Translations under genes and position numbers: made by a program
From: an uncultured Saprospiraceae bacterium
GTDB taxonomy: Bacteria; Bacteroidota; Bacteroidia; Chitinophagales; Saprospiraceae
Assembly (NCBI GenBank): GCA_937974575.1
Contig: CALJVI010000228.1
Span: 1-51,015 of the forward strand
DNA: 51,015 nucleotides
Direction: 5' to 3'
Shown: positions 38,501 through 48,306 of the stretch, one piece after another
Layout: the number at the start of each line of letters is the position of its first letter
Position numbering within the stretch: the first letter of the stretch is position 1
The notes under the pieces: generated by a model
What the model was told of the DNA's origin: nothing
The model's input: the letters and a program-made list of their open reading frames with translations, nothing else
Database searches by the model: none

Positions 38501-41500
38501 CTAAAGTGATACTTGCTGTGGCGCAACTAAAATCTGTAGCAGGTTCAAATTCAATAATCGGTTGATCAAGATTTGGTTCAATGGTTACATCGCTTGTTTG
38601 GGAGCAACCGTTTTCATTGTTGATAACTGTCATGGTATATGTCGAAGCGGATCCAACTTCTGGATTGAAAGTATCCTCTCCACTGATAATGATTCCATTA
38701 TCGGAAGCCCAAGCAATAGTAATATCAGTCTCATTAGAAGTCAAAGAACCATTTAAAGTGATGGCATCTACACCGCAGTTAAGAGTGAGATTATCGCCAG
38801 CATTTATGACTGGATTGTCTATATTTTGAGCGACTTCAAATGTTTGATTCGATTCACATCCATTTTCCGGATTCGTAATGCTTAGGGAATAGGTACCTGG
38901 CATATCTACATCAATATTTTCACTATTTGCAGCAGATGTAATATTTCCCCCTTGGACCGCTTGCCAATTGTATTCCAAGTTTTGGGTTGGATTGTTAGCA
39001 ATGTTTACGATGTTTAGCTCGGTAGTGCCACAGTTGAGCTCGTCGATAGGGGAGAGTTCTATCATAGGAGCCTCTAGATTATCATCTATAATAATACTCG
39101 CAATAGAGGTACACTCATTCGCTTCGTTGGTCACCGTTATAAAATAGGTTCCAGCAGCAGTGATTACTGGTTGTAGTGAAGATGCTCCACTTACATCTGT
39201 ACCCCCATTATTACCCCATTCATAAGAGAATCCAGCACCGTTGTCAGATTGTTCTGCATTTAAGGTTATAGTACTGAATGTACAATTAATAGTATTGGAT
39301 TCAATGGCGACTATTTCGGAGTCTGGAATGTTATTGTCTTGTTCCACGATCACTTCAGCGGATTCTTCACAGCCATTATCTAAGTTGGTGACGGTGAGTA
39401 TATATGTTCCTTGTGCATTGACATTTATCAAGGCTGCGTTAGCATTACCCACAATGTTTCCGCCAAGTGTTGTCCAAGCGTAGCTGACATTTAATTCGTT
39501 AGAGCTTCCGTTTACAGGTATTTGATCTTGTCCACAAATTAAAATTTGGGTAGGGTCAACGAATATACTTGGTGGATCTTGTCTGTCGATCACTTCTACC
39601 GTTGCAGTGCTGGTGCATCCATTCTCTCCAGTAACTTCTACATTGTATATTCCTATGTCACCAACCATTGGACTAGCTGTAGTAGAACTAAATGCATTTG
39701 GCCCTGTCCAAGAGTACGCCTGAATATTTTCATCAGAACCTACTGCTAGTGCTACATCGCCAACACAGGCTAGATCTACATCTGGATTTGAGTTGATAGT
39801 AGGACCATCAGTGTTCTCATCTATCACAATTTCAAAAGGGACTTCACAGCCATTAGGAGCGGTGACCGTCAATATAAATGTACCAATCATATCGGCATTG
39901 ATTTGATTAGCACTGATTGGAGTGTTCATTGGGTCTGTCCATGCAAAAGTAGCACCTGGTGTACCAGAGCTGGCTATTAAAACTACTTCGGAAACATTGC
40001 AGTCTAGGGTGGTTCCTTGGTTTGCTATGATCTCACCGTCGGGGATATCTACGCTTTGCTCTACTTCAAAACTTATAGTGTTGGTACATCCATTTTCTGC
40101 AGTGATAACAGCGGTATATTCTCCTCCTTCTGTAATGTTATCTGGACTTTGTTGGGAGGAGGTATATCCATTCACGCCTGTCCAAGCGTATTCTAAAATA
40201 TTAGTTGTTGAACTGACACTAATAGTTGCCATATTCTCTGTACAAGTTATTTCTTCTGCTGTAAAGTCGATGTCTGGCATCGTAAGATCAGCATTGATGG
40301 TAACCATGCCTTGTTCAGTACATCCATTTGCAGCTGTGACGATGACATTGTATGTACCTTCAGCGTCAATCATTGGAGCAGGACTGTCAGAGGTATATCC
40401 ATTTGGTCCTGTCCATGCATAAGTGTAATCAGGATCGTTAATAGTATTTATTACATCCACTTCTTGATCTAGACAGGTGATTATATCACTAGGATCAATG
40501 GAGACGTCCACCATAGGAGGAGTGTCATCTGTCATTACCTCCACGGAGTAGGAATTCTGACATCCATTGGCTCCGTTTATAATTAGGTTATATGTCCCTG
40601 GGCCTTCTATTTCAGGAGACTCATCAGAATAAGATTGGTTGTTTGGTCCTGTCCATTCATAAGACAAGCCACTTTCACTTGCAACACTTGTTAGGGTAGT
40701 GGTAGTTCTATTGCAGCCTAAAATTTCTGGCGTATCTATAGTGACTGTTGGCTGAGTGGTGTCGGCATTTATGAATACTTGGTCCATAACGGAGCAGCCA
40801 TTGGGGGCAAATACGGTTAAGGTATAAGTACCGGTATCGCTTACCATCCCAGCATCTGCATCAGTGGCAGTAAAGTTATTTGGTCCAGACCATAAATAGG
40901 TAGCATTGCTTGAAGTAGATCCACCGGATAAGGAATATTCAGTAGTATTACAATCGATGACACCATCTACGACTGTACTAATGTCTGGTACATCTGCACT
41001 TTGTTCAATTTCTACACTATCGGTAGCTGTACATCCATTAGCAGCAGTAGCTGTTAAAATATAAGTACCTCCGATTTCTACAGAAGGCATTTCGTCAGTA
41101 TCGTTGGAATAGTTGTTAGGCCCTGTCCATTCAAATGAAGCAAAGCTTGAATTGCTATTAATGGACAGTTCCGAATCGGTCAATGTACAATCTAAATCAT
41201 TGGCAGCTATGATTGTAAAGTCAGGGCTGATGGTATCCGTCATGATTTCAATCATGGTATCTTGTGCGCAGCCATTGTTGGGATCTGTAACCGTAAGGTT
41301 GTATCCACCAGGTAATAAAACTACTGGCATGAAATCGTTAGAAGTGAAATTGTCTGGTCCTTCCCATTCATAATCTACGCCATTGGTGTCTGAGCTGCCT
41401 AGAAGCGTTACCTCCGTATTGGTACAGCTGATTACTCCATCTGCTTCAATTTCAGCAGTAGGATAATTAGACTCATCCGCAATGGTAATTGATTCTGATG

Positions 41501-42590
41501 TGGAGCAACCGGTAAATAAGTTTATTACGGTCAGTTCATATTCTCCAGGTTCGGTAACGACAAGATCTTCTGAAGGAGTTCCATTGTCTGTATCGCCATC
41601 TTTTACCCAAACTTCTATAGCTTGATTATTGGGGACATTACTTTCGCTTTGTAGCGTTATTTCAGGATTGTCACAGCTGAGCATACCTACTTGGGTTATG
41701 TCAATTTCTGGTACTAGACCAAATTCAGGAATAGTCCAAACAGCGGTTTCAATACACGAACCTGCTTCATCACTTGGATCAGTCACTGTAAGGAAATAGG
41801 TTCCTGCTGTAAGTACATTGACAATAGAGCCAGATGGTGTGCCGTCAAAAGTACCTCCATTCGCAGCATCCCATATAAAAGTTGAACCAACTGAGCCAGC
41901 GGCATCAAGTACTAAATCATCCTCAAAGTCTTCACAAACGAAACCCGGTCCATCCAATTCAATAAAGACTCCACAAGGATTAAGTGCACAATCAGATAAT
42001 CCTGTAGGATCACAGAAGTCAATTTGAAACCCTAAAAAAGTACCTGCATCAACTGGTAAATTATCCTCAATAAAAATTTTCCATTCACCATTGACTGGGC
42101 CAAAGTCAAAGTCTTCTATACAATTTAAAGCCGCTCCTCCAGATGAGGGATTGCCAGCTGGCCAATAAGTACCCGTAAAGTTGAATCCGAGACCAGACAT
42201 AATATCGCTGTCAAATTCGTTTAAGCCAAATGGGTTCATAGGAGTCTGAGAACAAGGTATAAAATCAATATCCCATACAGATCCATCTGTATTGCCATGG
42301 AATCCAGCAGGTCCAATTAATTGAACTTCTTGCCCCGAAGGGGAGATTAGGGTAAGCACTAGATCTCCTAAATATTGATGATCAAAAAGTAAGTTGATAC
42401 CGCATACACCTTGGAATGGGCTGCCTAAATTATCATTAGTGACACCTAATACATTTAGGAATAAAGTATCTGCTTCTCCGTCGGGAAGAAATAGCGGGCA
42501 GTTGGTACAACCGCATTCTACGGTTTGTGCTTGAGTACTATATCCTGCAAATAGGGATATCAGGAAAAACGTGTAAATGACTTTTTTCAA
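35526..42590 (-). CDS. Giant secreted repeat protein with N-terminal P-domain-like region, ~23 Ig-like repeats, SprB-like unit and gliding-motility-type (T9SS type B) C-terminal domain
   Basis: 2354 aa; signal peptide; repeats with ...C...W..GP../GNI.SG...NP..AGTYTLTVTN..NGC...; C-term VYVPNAFSPFNLDGSNDEFYLFAKD...WQGIYKDEEMPVGVYIYYIDLEYRDG...LKGNVTLMK. Confidence 0.93.
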   Translation of the reverse strand: MKKVIYTFFLISLFAGYSTQAQTVECGCTNCPLFLPDGEADTLFLNVLGVTNDNLGSPFQGVCGINLLFDHQYLGDLVLTLISPSGQEVQLIGPAGFHGNTDGSVWDIDFIPCSQTPMNPFGLNEFDSDIMSGLGFNFTGTYWPAGNPSSGGAALNCIEDFDFGPVNGEWKIFIEDNLPVDAGTFLGFQIDFCDPTGLSDCALNPCGVFIELDGPGFVCEDFEDDLVLDAAGSVGSTFIWDAANGGTFDGTPSGSIVNVLTAGTYFLTVTDPSDEAGSCIETAVWTIPEFGLVPEIDITQVGMLSCDNPEITLQSESNVPNNQAIEVWVKDGDTDNGTPSEDLVVTEPGEYELTVINLFTGCSTSESITIADESNYPTAEIEADGVISCTNTEVTLLGSSDTNGVDYEWEGPDNFTSNDFMPVVLLPGGYNLTVTDPNNGCAQDTMIEIMTDTISPDFTIIAANDLDCTLTDSELSINSNSSFASFEWTGPNNYSNDTDEMPSVEIGGTYILTATAANGCTATDSVEIEQSADVPDISTVVDGVIDCNTTEYSLSGGSTSSNATYLWSGPNNFTATDADAGMVSDTGTYTLTVFAPNGCSVMDQVFINADTTQPTVTIDTPEILGCNRTTTTLTSVASESGLSYEWTGPNNQSYSDESPEIEGPGTYNLIINGANGCQNSYSVEVMTDDTPPMVDVSIDPSDIITCLDQEVDVINTINDPDYTYAWTGPNGYTSDSPAPMIDAEGTYNVIVTAANGCTEQGMVTINADLTMPDIDFTAEEITCTENMATISVSSTTNILEYAWTGVNGYTSSQQSPDNITEGGEYTAVITAENGCTNTISFEVEQSVDIPDGEIIANQGTTLDCNVSEVVLIASSGTPGATFAWTDPMNTPISANQINADMIGTFILTVTAPNGCEVPFEIVIDENTDGPTINSNPDVDLACVGDVALAVGSDENIQAYSWTGPNAFSSTTASPMVGDIGIYNVEVTGENGCTSTATVEVIDRQDPPSIFVDPTQILICGQDQIPVNGSSNELNVSYAWTTLGGNIVGNANAALINVNAQGTYILTVTNLDNGCEESAEVIVEQDNNIPDSEIVAIESNTINCTFSTITLNAEQSDNGAGFSYEWGNNGGTDVSGASSLQPVITAAGTYFITVTNEANECTSIASIIIDDNLEAPMIELSPIDELNCGTTELNIVNIANNPTQNLEYNWQAVQGGNITSAANSENIDVDMPGTYSLSITNPENGCESNQTFEVAQNIDNPVINAGDNLTLNCGVDAITLNGSLTSNETDITIAWASDNGIIISGEDTFNPEVGSASTYTMTVINNENGCSQTSDVTIEPNLDQPIIEFEPATDFSCATASITLDASNSTSGSGINYQWSSDDGNDIFNDDTPNPEIFEPGNYTLTIFNTNNDCESTSAINIGADTTAPSLVLASVEDLSCTTLEVSLGVDSDLTGLDLQWNALTGNILSGETTNSPMVNQAGEYELIVTSIANQCTASATVMVDVDENTPTVAISIPEEITCTQEEIMLDASQSTEGTNISIAWSNDGGNIVSGETGLNPIVNSAGTYTLTLSDNSSGCEVEQTVTVIENKEAPMVMIDNPDIINCFNETITIQALNQGNGTYEYTWETLDGNIIDGANSLNPELDEGGNYVLTATNTVNGCISMLDIDVEKDIENPVVVLDNSANLTCPEPTATVDANGSSVGVDFQYAWTDVDGNELATILQNTFTEPGEYTLEITNSENGCMAESILTVEDLRQLPNVAIEIPETIDCINTSTQLIAVEMNGQNLEYTWLDANNNVLNSNLAESNLVVDQAGTYSLFVIDPSNGCEADYSVTVEVDQDTPTVTVVSANSGEITCQDPVIALTGDLNGLNENEVSFIWSTTNGNFVSGENTLNPLVNIAGDYQLQVTNLSNGCSDMNAVAVTQDDAIPLATLSQPAMLNCDISTTTISIPANSGNTEIVWTLNGNVIPNANTNELEIDTPGEYMVEITNLDNGCNSMDMVNVIQDIVSPDIDAGSDFELQCNILEYQLQAELIGNASYEINWDQGNGNITQGNSTLNPLVTEAGLYTLEVLNTDNGCISTDEVLITVNENIPTDLIFDAQNPQCSDDLGAIMISEVIGGEGPYTYSFDGGISFTNNIDYADLMPGSYQLSALDANGCEVAQEVIINPALDIGVDLMEEIEILVGDSVNLSSNLNNIDPNDISSIQWTPSTGLSCDDCLNPITTSPIDILYTLEVTLDSGCSAMDQIQLRVDRNLNVYVPNAFSPFNLDGSNDEFYLFAKDNAVTNINTFAIYDKWGTQVFFKKDIQPNDSSEGWQGIYKDEEMPVGVYIYYIDLEYRDGFRDILKGNVTLMK

Positions 42591-42799
42591 AACCTTCTCT
42601 TTTAGTGTTGTTCAAATATGGCTTGATGATAAAACACCAAACAATGTACTCGGAAATATATATATGTATTATTTATATTCTTTCGCTATGTACATCTACC
42701 AAATATCGGTTAAAATCTCCTAAAACTGAAGGATAATCAACTTATATATATAACCCTCAAAGCGCTAACCAAGTACATACTTACTTATATCCACGTATC

Positions 42800-42940
42800 A
42801 TGAGTGTTGACCTAGCGCTGTGCAAGAGTGGCCCGATAGGGACAGACCTAGCCAGTAACGCGAGTGGATGGCTAGGGCCGAGCGAATAGCGAGCTCTGGA
42901 ACATAGCGGCCGCGACTTTTTTGTCGAGGCAGGTCCCAAA
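42800..42940 (-). repeat. GC-rich intergenic element with internal stem-loops
   Basis: CCTAGCC/GGCTAGG stem, repeated gacctagc, GC content far above flanks, no convincing ORF. Confidence 0.45.
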
Positions 42941-43000
42941 GAAGTAATCTTTTTGAGCCTTTTACTTAGCCTAAACTGATTAATTTGTATCTTCATACTC

Positions 43001-45154
43001 ATGAAAGAATCGATGTCGCCAGAGCTAATTTTACAAAAGTATTTTGGATATAGTACTTTTCGAGATCAACAGAAAGAAATAATAGAAACGGTCTTGTCTG
43101 GCCGCGATGCCGTAGTCTTGATGCCTACAGGGGGAGGAAAATCAATATGTTTTCAAGTACCGGCATTGATGCTAGAGGGCACCTGTATAGTAGTGTCGCC
43201 TTTGATATCTCTAATGAAGGATCAGGTGGAGGCCTTGCGTGCGAATGGTATCACGGCAGCTTTTCTCAATAGCTCCCAATCATCGGCTGATCAGAGAATG
43301 ATAGAAACTGCGTTTTACAATGGTAACCTGAAAATGCTATACGTTTCTCCAGAAAAATTGGCTTCTGAAGTATTTATGTCGGCTATTTCAAAACTGCCCA
43401 TCAGTATGTTTGCCATAGATGAGGCACACTGTATATCCTCCTGGGGACATGATTTCAGACCAGAATACGCCAAACTAAAATTGCTAAAATTTCGCTTTCC
43501 AAACACTCCAATCATCGCGCTAACGGCAACAGCAGATAGAGTAACTCGCAAAGACATCATTGAACAATTGGCGCTCGATAGTCCTTCTGCATTTATAGCT
43601 TCTTTTGATCGACCCAATATATTTTTGGAGGCTAGACCTGGACAAAAGAAGTTGGAGCAAATTGCGAATTTTATTAGAGAAAGACCAAATAAGGCGGGTA
43701 TCATATACTGCTTGAGTAGAAAGAATACTGAAGAGTTGTCTACAAAATTGCAAGGGAAAGGAGTGAAAGCGATGTGCTATCATGCTGGTATGTCGGACGA
43801 AATGAGGGCTAAGGTACAAGAGGATTTTATCAATGATGAGATCCTAGTGGTCTGCGCTACTGTAGCCTTTGGTATGGGTATAGATAAGTCAAATGTCCGA
43901 TGGGTGATCCATCATAATCTCCCTCAAAATATAGAAGGGTACTATCAAGAAATAGGGCGTGCAGGGCGAGATGGTAGTAAAGCAGAAACTATTTTGTTTT
44001 ATAGCTTTCGAGATGTCGCTGTCTTTCGTGATATTTTCAAAAGTAATGGTGGGTCTCAAATGCCACTCAAATTATCCAAGCTAGATAGAATGCAGCAATA
44101 TGCAGAAGCGCAGTCTTGTAGAAGAAAGATGTTGCTCAACTACTTTGGTGAGGTTATGGAAAAGGATTGTGGTGCTTGTGATGTCTGCAAAAATCCACCA
44201 CAATATTTTGATGGAACGGTGATTGCTCAAAAAGCACTTTCTGGATTAATGCGATTGAAAGAGAATGTGGGGGTAAATGTTTTGATCGATGTATTGCGTG
44301 GATCTGCTAAACATGAGATTTTTAGTAAAGGATATGATAAGATCAAAACGTACGGTGCTGGACGAGAGTTCAGTCAGCGAGAGTGGAATTTTTTCTTGCA
44401 GCAGTTGGTCAATTTAGGGGTCATGGAGATTGACTATGATCGATATAACTTTTTAAGAGCAACTGAGTTTGGCAAGGATATCCTATTTGGTAAAAAGACA
44501 TTAGAGCTTGCTAGTCTGAAGCTGAAATTAGAGCGGGATGCAGCTGCGAAGAAAGCAACTAAGACTAAGTCCAAATCTGAAGCACTCAAAGATGAGCTAT
44601 TTGAAAGATTGAGAGTGCTGCGTGCACGATTGGCTAAAGCCAAAGGTGTTCCTCCATACATTATATTTGCGGATACAGCTTTGCTTGCTATGAGTGAAAG
44701 CAAACCTACCTCTGATCAAGAACTCCTTGCAATACCTGGTATGGGAGATACAAAGCTGAGCTTATATGGGGAAGCTTTCAAGACTGAAATAAAACTATAC
44801 ATCTTGGAAAAAGCGAAGGGGGGGAGCAACCTAAAAGGGGCGACCTATATGCAGACTTTAGAGATGTTTTCCAATGGATTATCTGTAGAAGTCATAGCAA
44901 AAAATAGGTCCCTTAATCCAAGTACGATTTACTCGCATCTGAGTCAACTCTATGCAGGAGGGGAGGACATTGACATTTTTAGATTTATCACCCAAAATGA
45001 AATAGACAAGGTCCTTGGGGTAGTGCAGAAGATGGAGTCTCCAATTACATTGAGACCAATATTTGAAGCTTTGGAGGAGAAAATAGATTACACTAAAATC
45101 AAGTTTGCCTTGGCTTACTTCGAGCGAAATAAGACGAGTATTTTGGCAAAATAA
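43001..45154 (+). CDS. recQ: ATP-dependent DNA helicase RecQ
   Basis: FGYSTFRDQQKEII, LMPTGGGKSICFQVPAL, IDEAHCISSWGHDFRPEY, YYQEIGRAGRDG, C-terminal HRDC-like and Zn-binding CRRKMLLNYFGE..CGACDVC. Confidence 0.97.
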   Translation: MKESMSPELILQKYFGYSTFRDQQKEIIETVLSGRDAVVLMPTGGGKSICFQVPALMLEGTCIVVSPLISLMKDQVEALRANGITAAFLNSSQSSADQRMIETAFYNGNLKMLYVSPEKLASEVFMSAISKLPISMFAIDEAHCISSWGHDFRPEYAKLKLLKFRFPNTPIIALTATADRVTRKDIIEQLALDSPSAFIASFDRPNIFLEARPGQKKLEQIANFIRERPNKAGIIYCLSRKNTEELSTKLQGKGVKAMCYHAGMSDEMRAKVQEDFINDEILVVCATVAFGMGIDKSNVRWVIHHNLPQNIEGYYQEIGRAGRDGSKAETILFYSFRDVAVFRDIFKSNGGSQMPLKLSKLDRMQQYAEAQSCRRKMLLNYFGEVMEKDCGACDVCKNPPQYFDGTVIAQKALSGLMRLKENVGVNVLIDVLRGSAKHEIFSKGYDKIKTYGAGREFSQREWNFFLQQLVNLGVMEIDYDRYNFLRATEFGKDILFGKKTLELASLKLKLERDAAAKKATKTKSKSEALKDELFERLRVLRARLAKAKGVPPYIIFADTALLAMSESKPTSDQELLAIPGMGDTKLSLYGEAFKTEIKLYILEKAKGGSNLKGATYMQTLEMFSNGLSVEVIAKNRSLNPSTIYSHLSQLYAGGEDIDIFRFITQNEIDKVLGVVQKMESPITLRPIFEALEEKIDYTKIKFALAYFERNKTSILAK

Positions 45155-45368
45155 AATATGAGCATTTAGATGTTAATATTTTGTGGAATGTACAATTAGC
45201 ACTGATCCTTTGTGCTATAAATTACAAATTTTTAGTTTTTGATCGCCATAAATATTGACGAATTGGTCATATATCACATTTGTAGAACATTTGTTGGATA
45301 TACATGTAGATATACTGCAATGTGTTTGTCTCTGATTAGTAGGGCTTAAGCAAGTGTGAGGCATAAAA

Positions 45369-45404
45369 AAAACCTAACGATTGTCTTTCAACATCCGTTA
45401 GGTT
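45369..45404 (-). terminator. Terminator of ftsK
   Basis: Minus strand AACCTAACG...CGTTAGGTT followed by TTTTTT. Confidence 0.85.
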
Positions 45405-45435
45405 CAATATGACCTCCGCTTTCGCGGAATGCCTC

Positions 45436-47922
45436 CTATTTCCTACGCTTTAATTCATCCAATAACCGTTCCAACTCGACACTATCATGTACCAGTACCT
45501 GTCTGGCTTTTGATCCTGCGGAAGGTCCAACGATGGTAAGAATCTCGAGTTGGTCCATAATACGACCTGCTCGATTATAGCCTAGTTTCATTCTACGTTG
45601 TAGCATGGAGGTACTGCCTATGCCAGAGGTAACTACTAAGTTGGCTGCCTCTGAAAACAGTTCATCTAGGTCAGAATATTTTAGACCAGAGGCCCCCCTG
45701 ATCTCATCATCCTCAGAATGAAATTCTGGTAGATAATAAGGTTTAGGATGACCAGGTTGATCTTCAATATGACTAATTACTTTTTCTACTTCTGGCGTAT
45801 CAATGAATGCACATTGTAGACGCACCACATCTGCACCATAGGATAACAGCATATCTCCACGACCGACCAATCTTTCAGCACCAGGCGTATCAAGGATAGT
45901 TTTGGAATCGACCATCGCCGTTACCTTAAATGCAATTCTTGCAGGGAAGTTGGCCTTGATAATACCTGTAATAATGTTTACAGAAGGACGCTGCGTTGCA
46001 ATGATCAAGTGGATACCAACGGCTCTCGATAGCTGTGCTAATCTGGCAATTGGGTTTTCAACTTCCTTACCCGCTGTCATGATCAAATCTGCAAACTCAT
46101 CAATCACCAACACTATATAAGGCATGAACTTGTGCCCTTTGTTGGGGTTGAGTCTGCGCTCTGTGAACTTCTTATTGTATTCCGTAATATGCCTAGATTT
46201 GGCTTTTTTCATAAGGCTATAGCGCTCATCCATTTCTATGATCAAAGAATTGAGCGTAGCAACCACTTTCTTGGTATCGGTTACTATAGGTTCTTCTTGA
46301 TCTGGCGGCGCTGTAAGGAAGTAGTCTTCTATGGCTGCATACGGGAACAGTTCCACCTTCTTGGGATCAATCAGTACGAGCTTGACCTGTGAAGGATGCT
46401 TTTTGTAGAGGATTGACATTAAAATGGTATTGATACCAACAGACTTACCTTGTCCTGTAGCACCTGCTATGAGTAGGTGGGGCATCTTAGCAAGATCGGC
46501 AACAAATACCTCATTGGAAATAGTCTTACCCAGTGCAATAGGTAATTCCATTTTCGCATTTTTAAATCGTTCAGAAGTCAGTACTTCTTTAAGAGATACG
46601 GTTTGTTTGTTCTTATTTGGTACTTCTATACCTATGGTTCCTTTACCAGGAATAGGTGCGATGATTCTGATACCTAAGGCAGATAAGCTCAAGGCAATAT
46701 CATCTTCAAGGTTTCTAATTTTAGAGATTCTTACACCTGGTGCAGGTATTATTTCATACAGTGTAACTGTTGGCCCAATGGTAGCCTTTATCTTAACGAT
46801 CTCTATCTTATAGTTTGCTAGAGTCTCAATGATCTGGTCCTTATTGCTCTCTAGCTCCGCACGATCTATTTCATAATTGCCATCACTGTAGTCGATCAAT
46901 AAATCAACGCTAGGCGGGACATAGTTTTTAAGATCTAATGTAGGATCATAAAGGCCGTTTTCGATAGGGTCATCTTCAGTGATCTCCATGTCTTCCTGAT
47001 TCAACGCCGCAGAGGGAACAGCAGCAGCCGGCTCTTCGATCTCAAGAGAGTGTTCAATACCTCCACCAGAAACTTGTACTTGAGGTTTTCCTATTTCGAG
47101 GCTAAGTTGTTCACCAGTAGGTTGCTCAACTTCAAGGCTAGGGTTGGTTGTGACCGCAACCTTGTTTTCTGTTTGCTTAGCACTAGGAAAAGACCAGCCA
47201 TCAGGATCTGCGGTACTTGTATTTTGGCTCGTATCAGCCACACCAGCCACTTGAGGTGTAGATTTTCTTTTCTTCTTCGTTCCAGTAAATCTGGCTATGA
47301 ATTCGTTGAAGTTCGTTTGTATTTGGAAAATGTACTGACGCAGCGTAAAGTCATTGAAGTTGGGATTGATGGCCCAAATAACAGCAGCACTGACTACAGC
47401 AATGATAAGTACATAAACACCAGCTTCACCCACGAAGTTGATCAACCAACTGGCTACCGTCTTGCCAAAGCCACCTCCATAAGGAAATTCCATATTGATA
47501 CAAAAGAATCCCAATATCACTGAGCTGAAAAATATACCAGCGATACCATAGTTGAGTTCTTTCTTATAATGTCGAATGGGATAGTTGCGTAAACGGGCAA
47601 TTCCAATAATGCTAAAGAGATAGATCAATCCAAAAGAGGGGAGTCCAAATAGAACATAGAAAAAGAAATTGGAGACAGTAGCACCTAGCCGGCCTAGCCA
47701 ATTGGCTATTTCATATTGGTTTTCTCCTCCCATAGCCGCTAAACCCGAGTTTAGGACATAAGCTTGGTCATCCTTCCATGTGAAAAGATAGGATACGAAT
47801 GCTATTGCCAGATAAACGGCAGCAAACAAACTGAACAACCCTATAAGCTTAGGGATCCTTTCGTCCTTTAGAAAATCAAAATTTAATTGCTTACTCTTTT
47901 TCTTCTTCCGCGATTTAGCCAT
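45436..47922 (-). CDS. ftsK: DNA translocase FtsK/SpoIIIE
   Basis: 4 N-terminal TM, LLIAGATGQGKSVGINTILMSILY, YIVLVIDEFADLIM, IATQRPSVNIITG, gamma-domain SMLQRRMKLGYNRAGRIMDQLE. Confidence 0.96.
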   Translation of the reverse strand: MAKSRKKKKSKQLNFDFLKDERIPKLIGLFSLFAAVYLAIAFVSYLFTWKDDQAYVLNSGLAAMGGENQYEIANWLGRLGATVSNFFFYVLFGLPSFGLIYLFSIIGIARLRNYPIRHYKKELNYGIAGIFFSSVILGFFCINMEFPYGGGFGKTVASWLINFVGEAGVYVLIIAVVSAAVIWAINPNFNDFTLRQYIFQIQTNFNEFIARFTGTKKKRKSTPQVAGVADTSQNTSTADPDGWSFPSAKQTENKVAVTTNPSLEVEQPTGEQLSLEIGKPQVQVSGGGIEHSLEIEEPAAAVPSAALNQEDMEITEDDPIENGLYDPTLDLKNYVPPSVDLLIDYSDGNYEIDRAELESNKDQIIETLANYKIEIVKIKATIGPTVTLYEIIPAPGVRISKIRNLEDDIALSLSALGIRIIAPIPGKGTIGIEVPNKNKQTVSLKEVLTSERFKNAKMELPIALGKTISNEVFVADLAKMPHLLIAGATGQGKSVGINTILMSILYKKHPSQVKLVLIDPKKVELFPYAAIEDYFLTAPPDQEEPIVTDTKKVVATLNSLIIEMDERYSLMKKAKSRHITEYNKKFTERRLNPNKGHKFMPYIVLVIDEFADLIMTAGKEVENPIARLAQLSRAVGIHLIIATQRPSVNIITGIIKANFPARIAFKVTAMVDSKTILDTPGAERLVGRGDMLLSYGADVVRLQCAFIDTPEVEKVISHIEDQPGHPKPYYLPEFHSEDDEIRGASGLKYSDLDELFSEAANLVVTSGIGSTSMLQRRMKLGYNRAGRIMDQLEILTIVGPSAGSKARQVLVHDSVELERLLDELKRRK

Positions 47923-48306
47923 ATGTTCCGGGAAATGTAGTGCTTCATTAAAATAAACTCGAATCGTGAAAATACATAATTTTTTTCTTAATATGTATCA
48001 TATTAGTACTTATTTTAATTTGTAGGTTTCTTCCGCAGTGAAAATGGTGCTGTGTACCTTTTAATAGAGCGGAATCAGGAACCCAGCACGAGCCAAATCC
48101 ATTGCAAAGCCACCACATTTATCCTGATTGTAGTCAAAAGCTCAAATCTGCACTCGAGAAACCCTAGTAGCTCAAAAGTTAAGTCGGAATCTAAACAATG
48201 AAATGATGCGTGAAACATCCAATAGATCAATTAATACCGAAGTCTATCGCAATGTTTCTAACAAAGCAATTGCTGGATGGAAATAGAAAACTAGAGAGAA
48301 TCGAGC

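Noticed and set aside
36504-42027. Many + strand ORFs (e.g. 37183-37470, 38119-38388, 39922-40422) opposite the giant repeat gene
   Set aside because: Antisense shadows of the repetitive minus-strand coding sequence; repeated composition explains them.
42781-43002. 73-aa minus ORF in the recQ upstream gap
   Set aside because: Low-complexity translation of a GC-rich structured intergenic element; no recognisable protein features.
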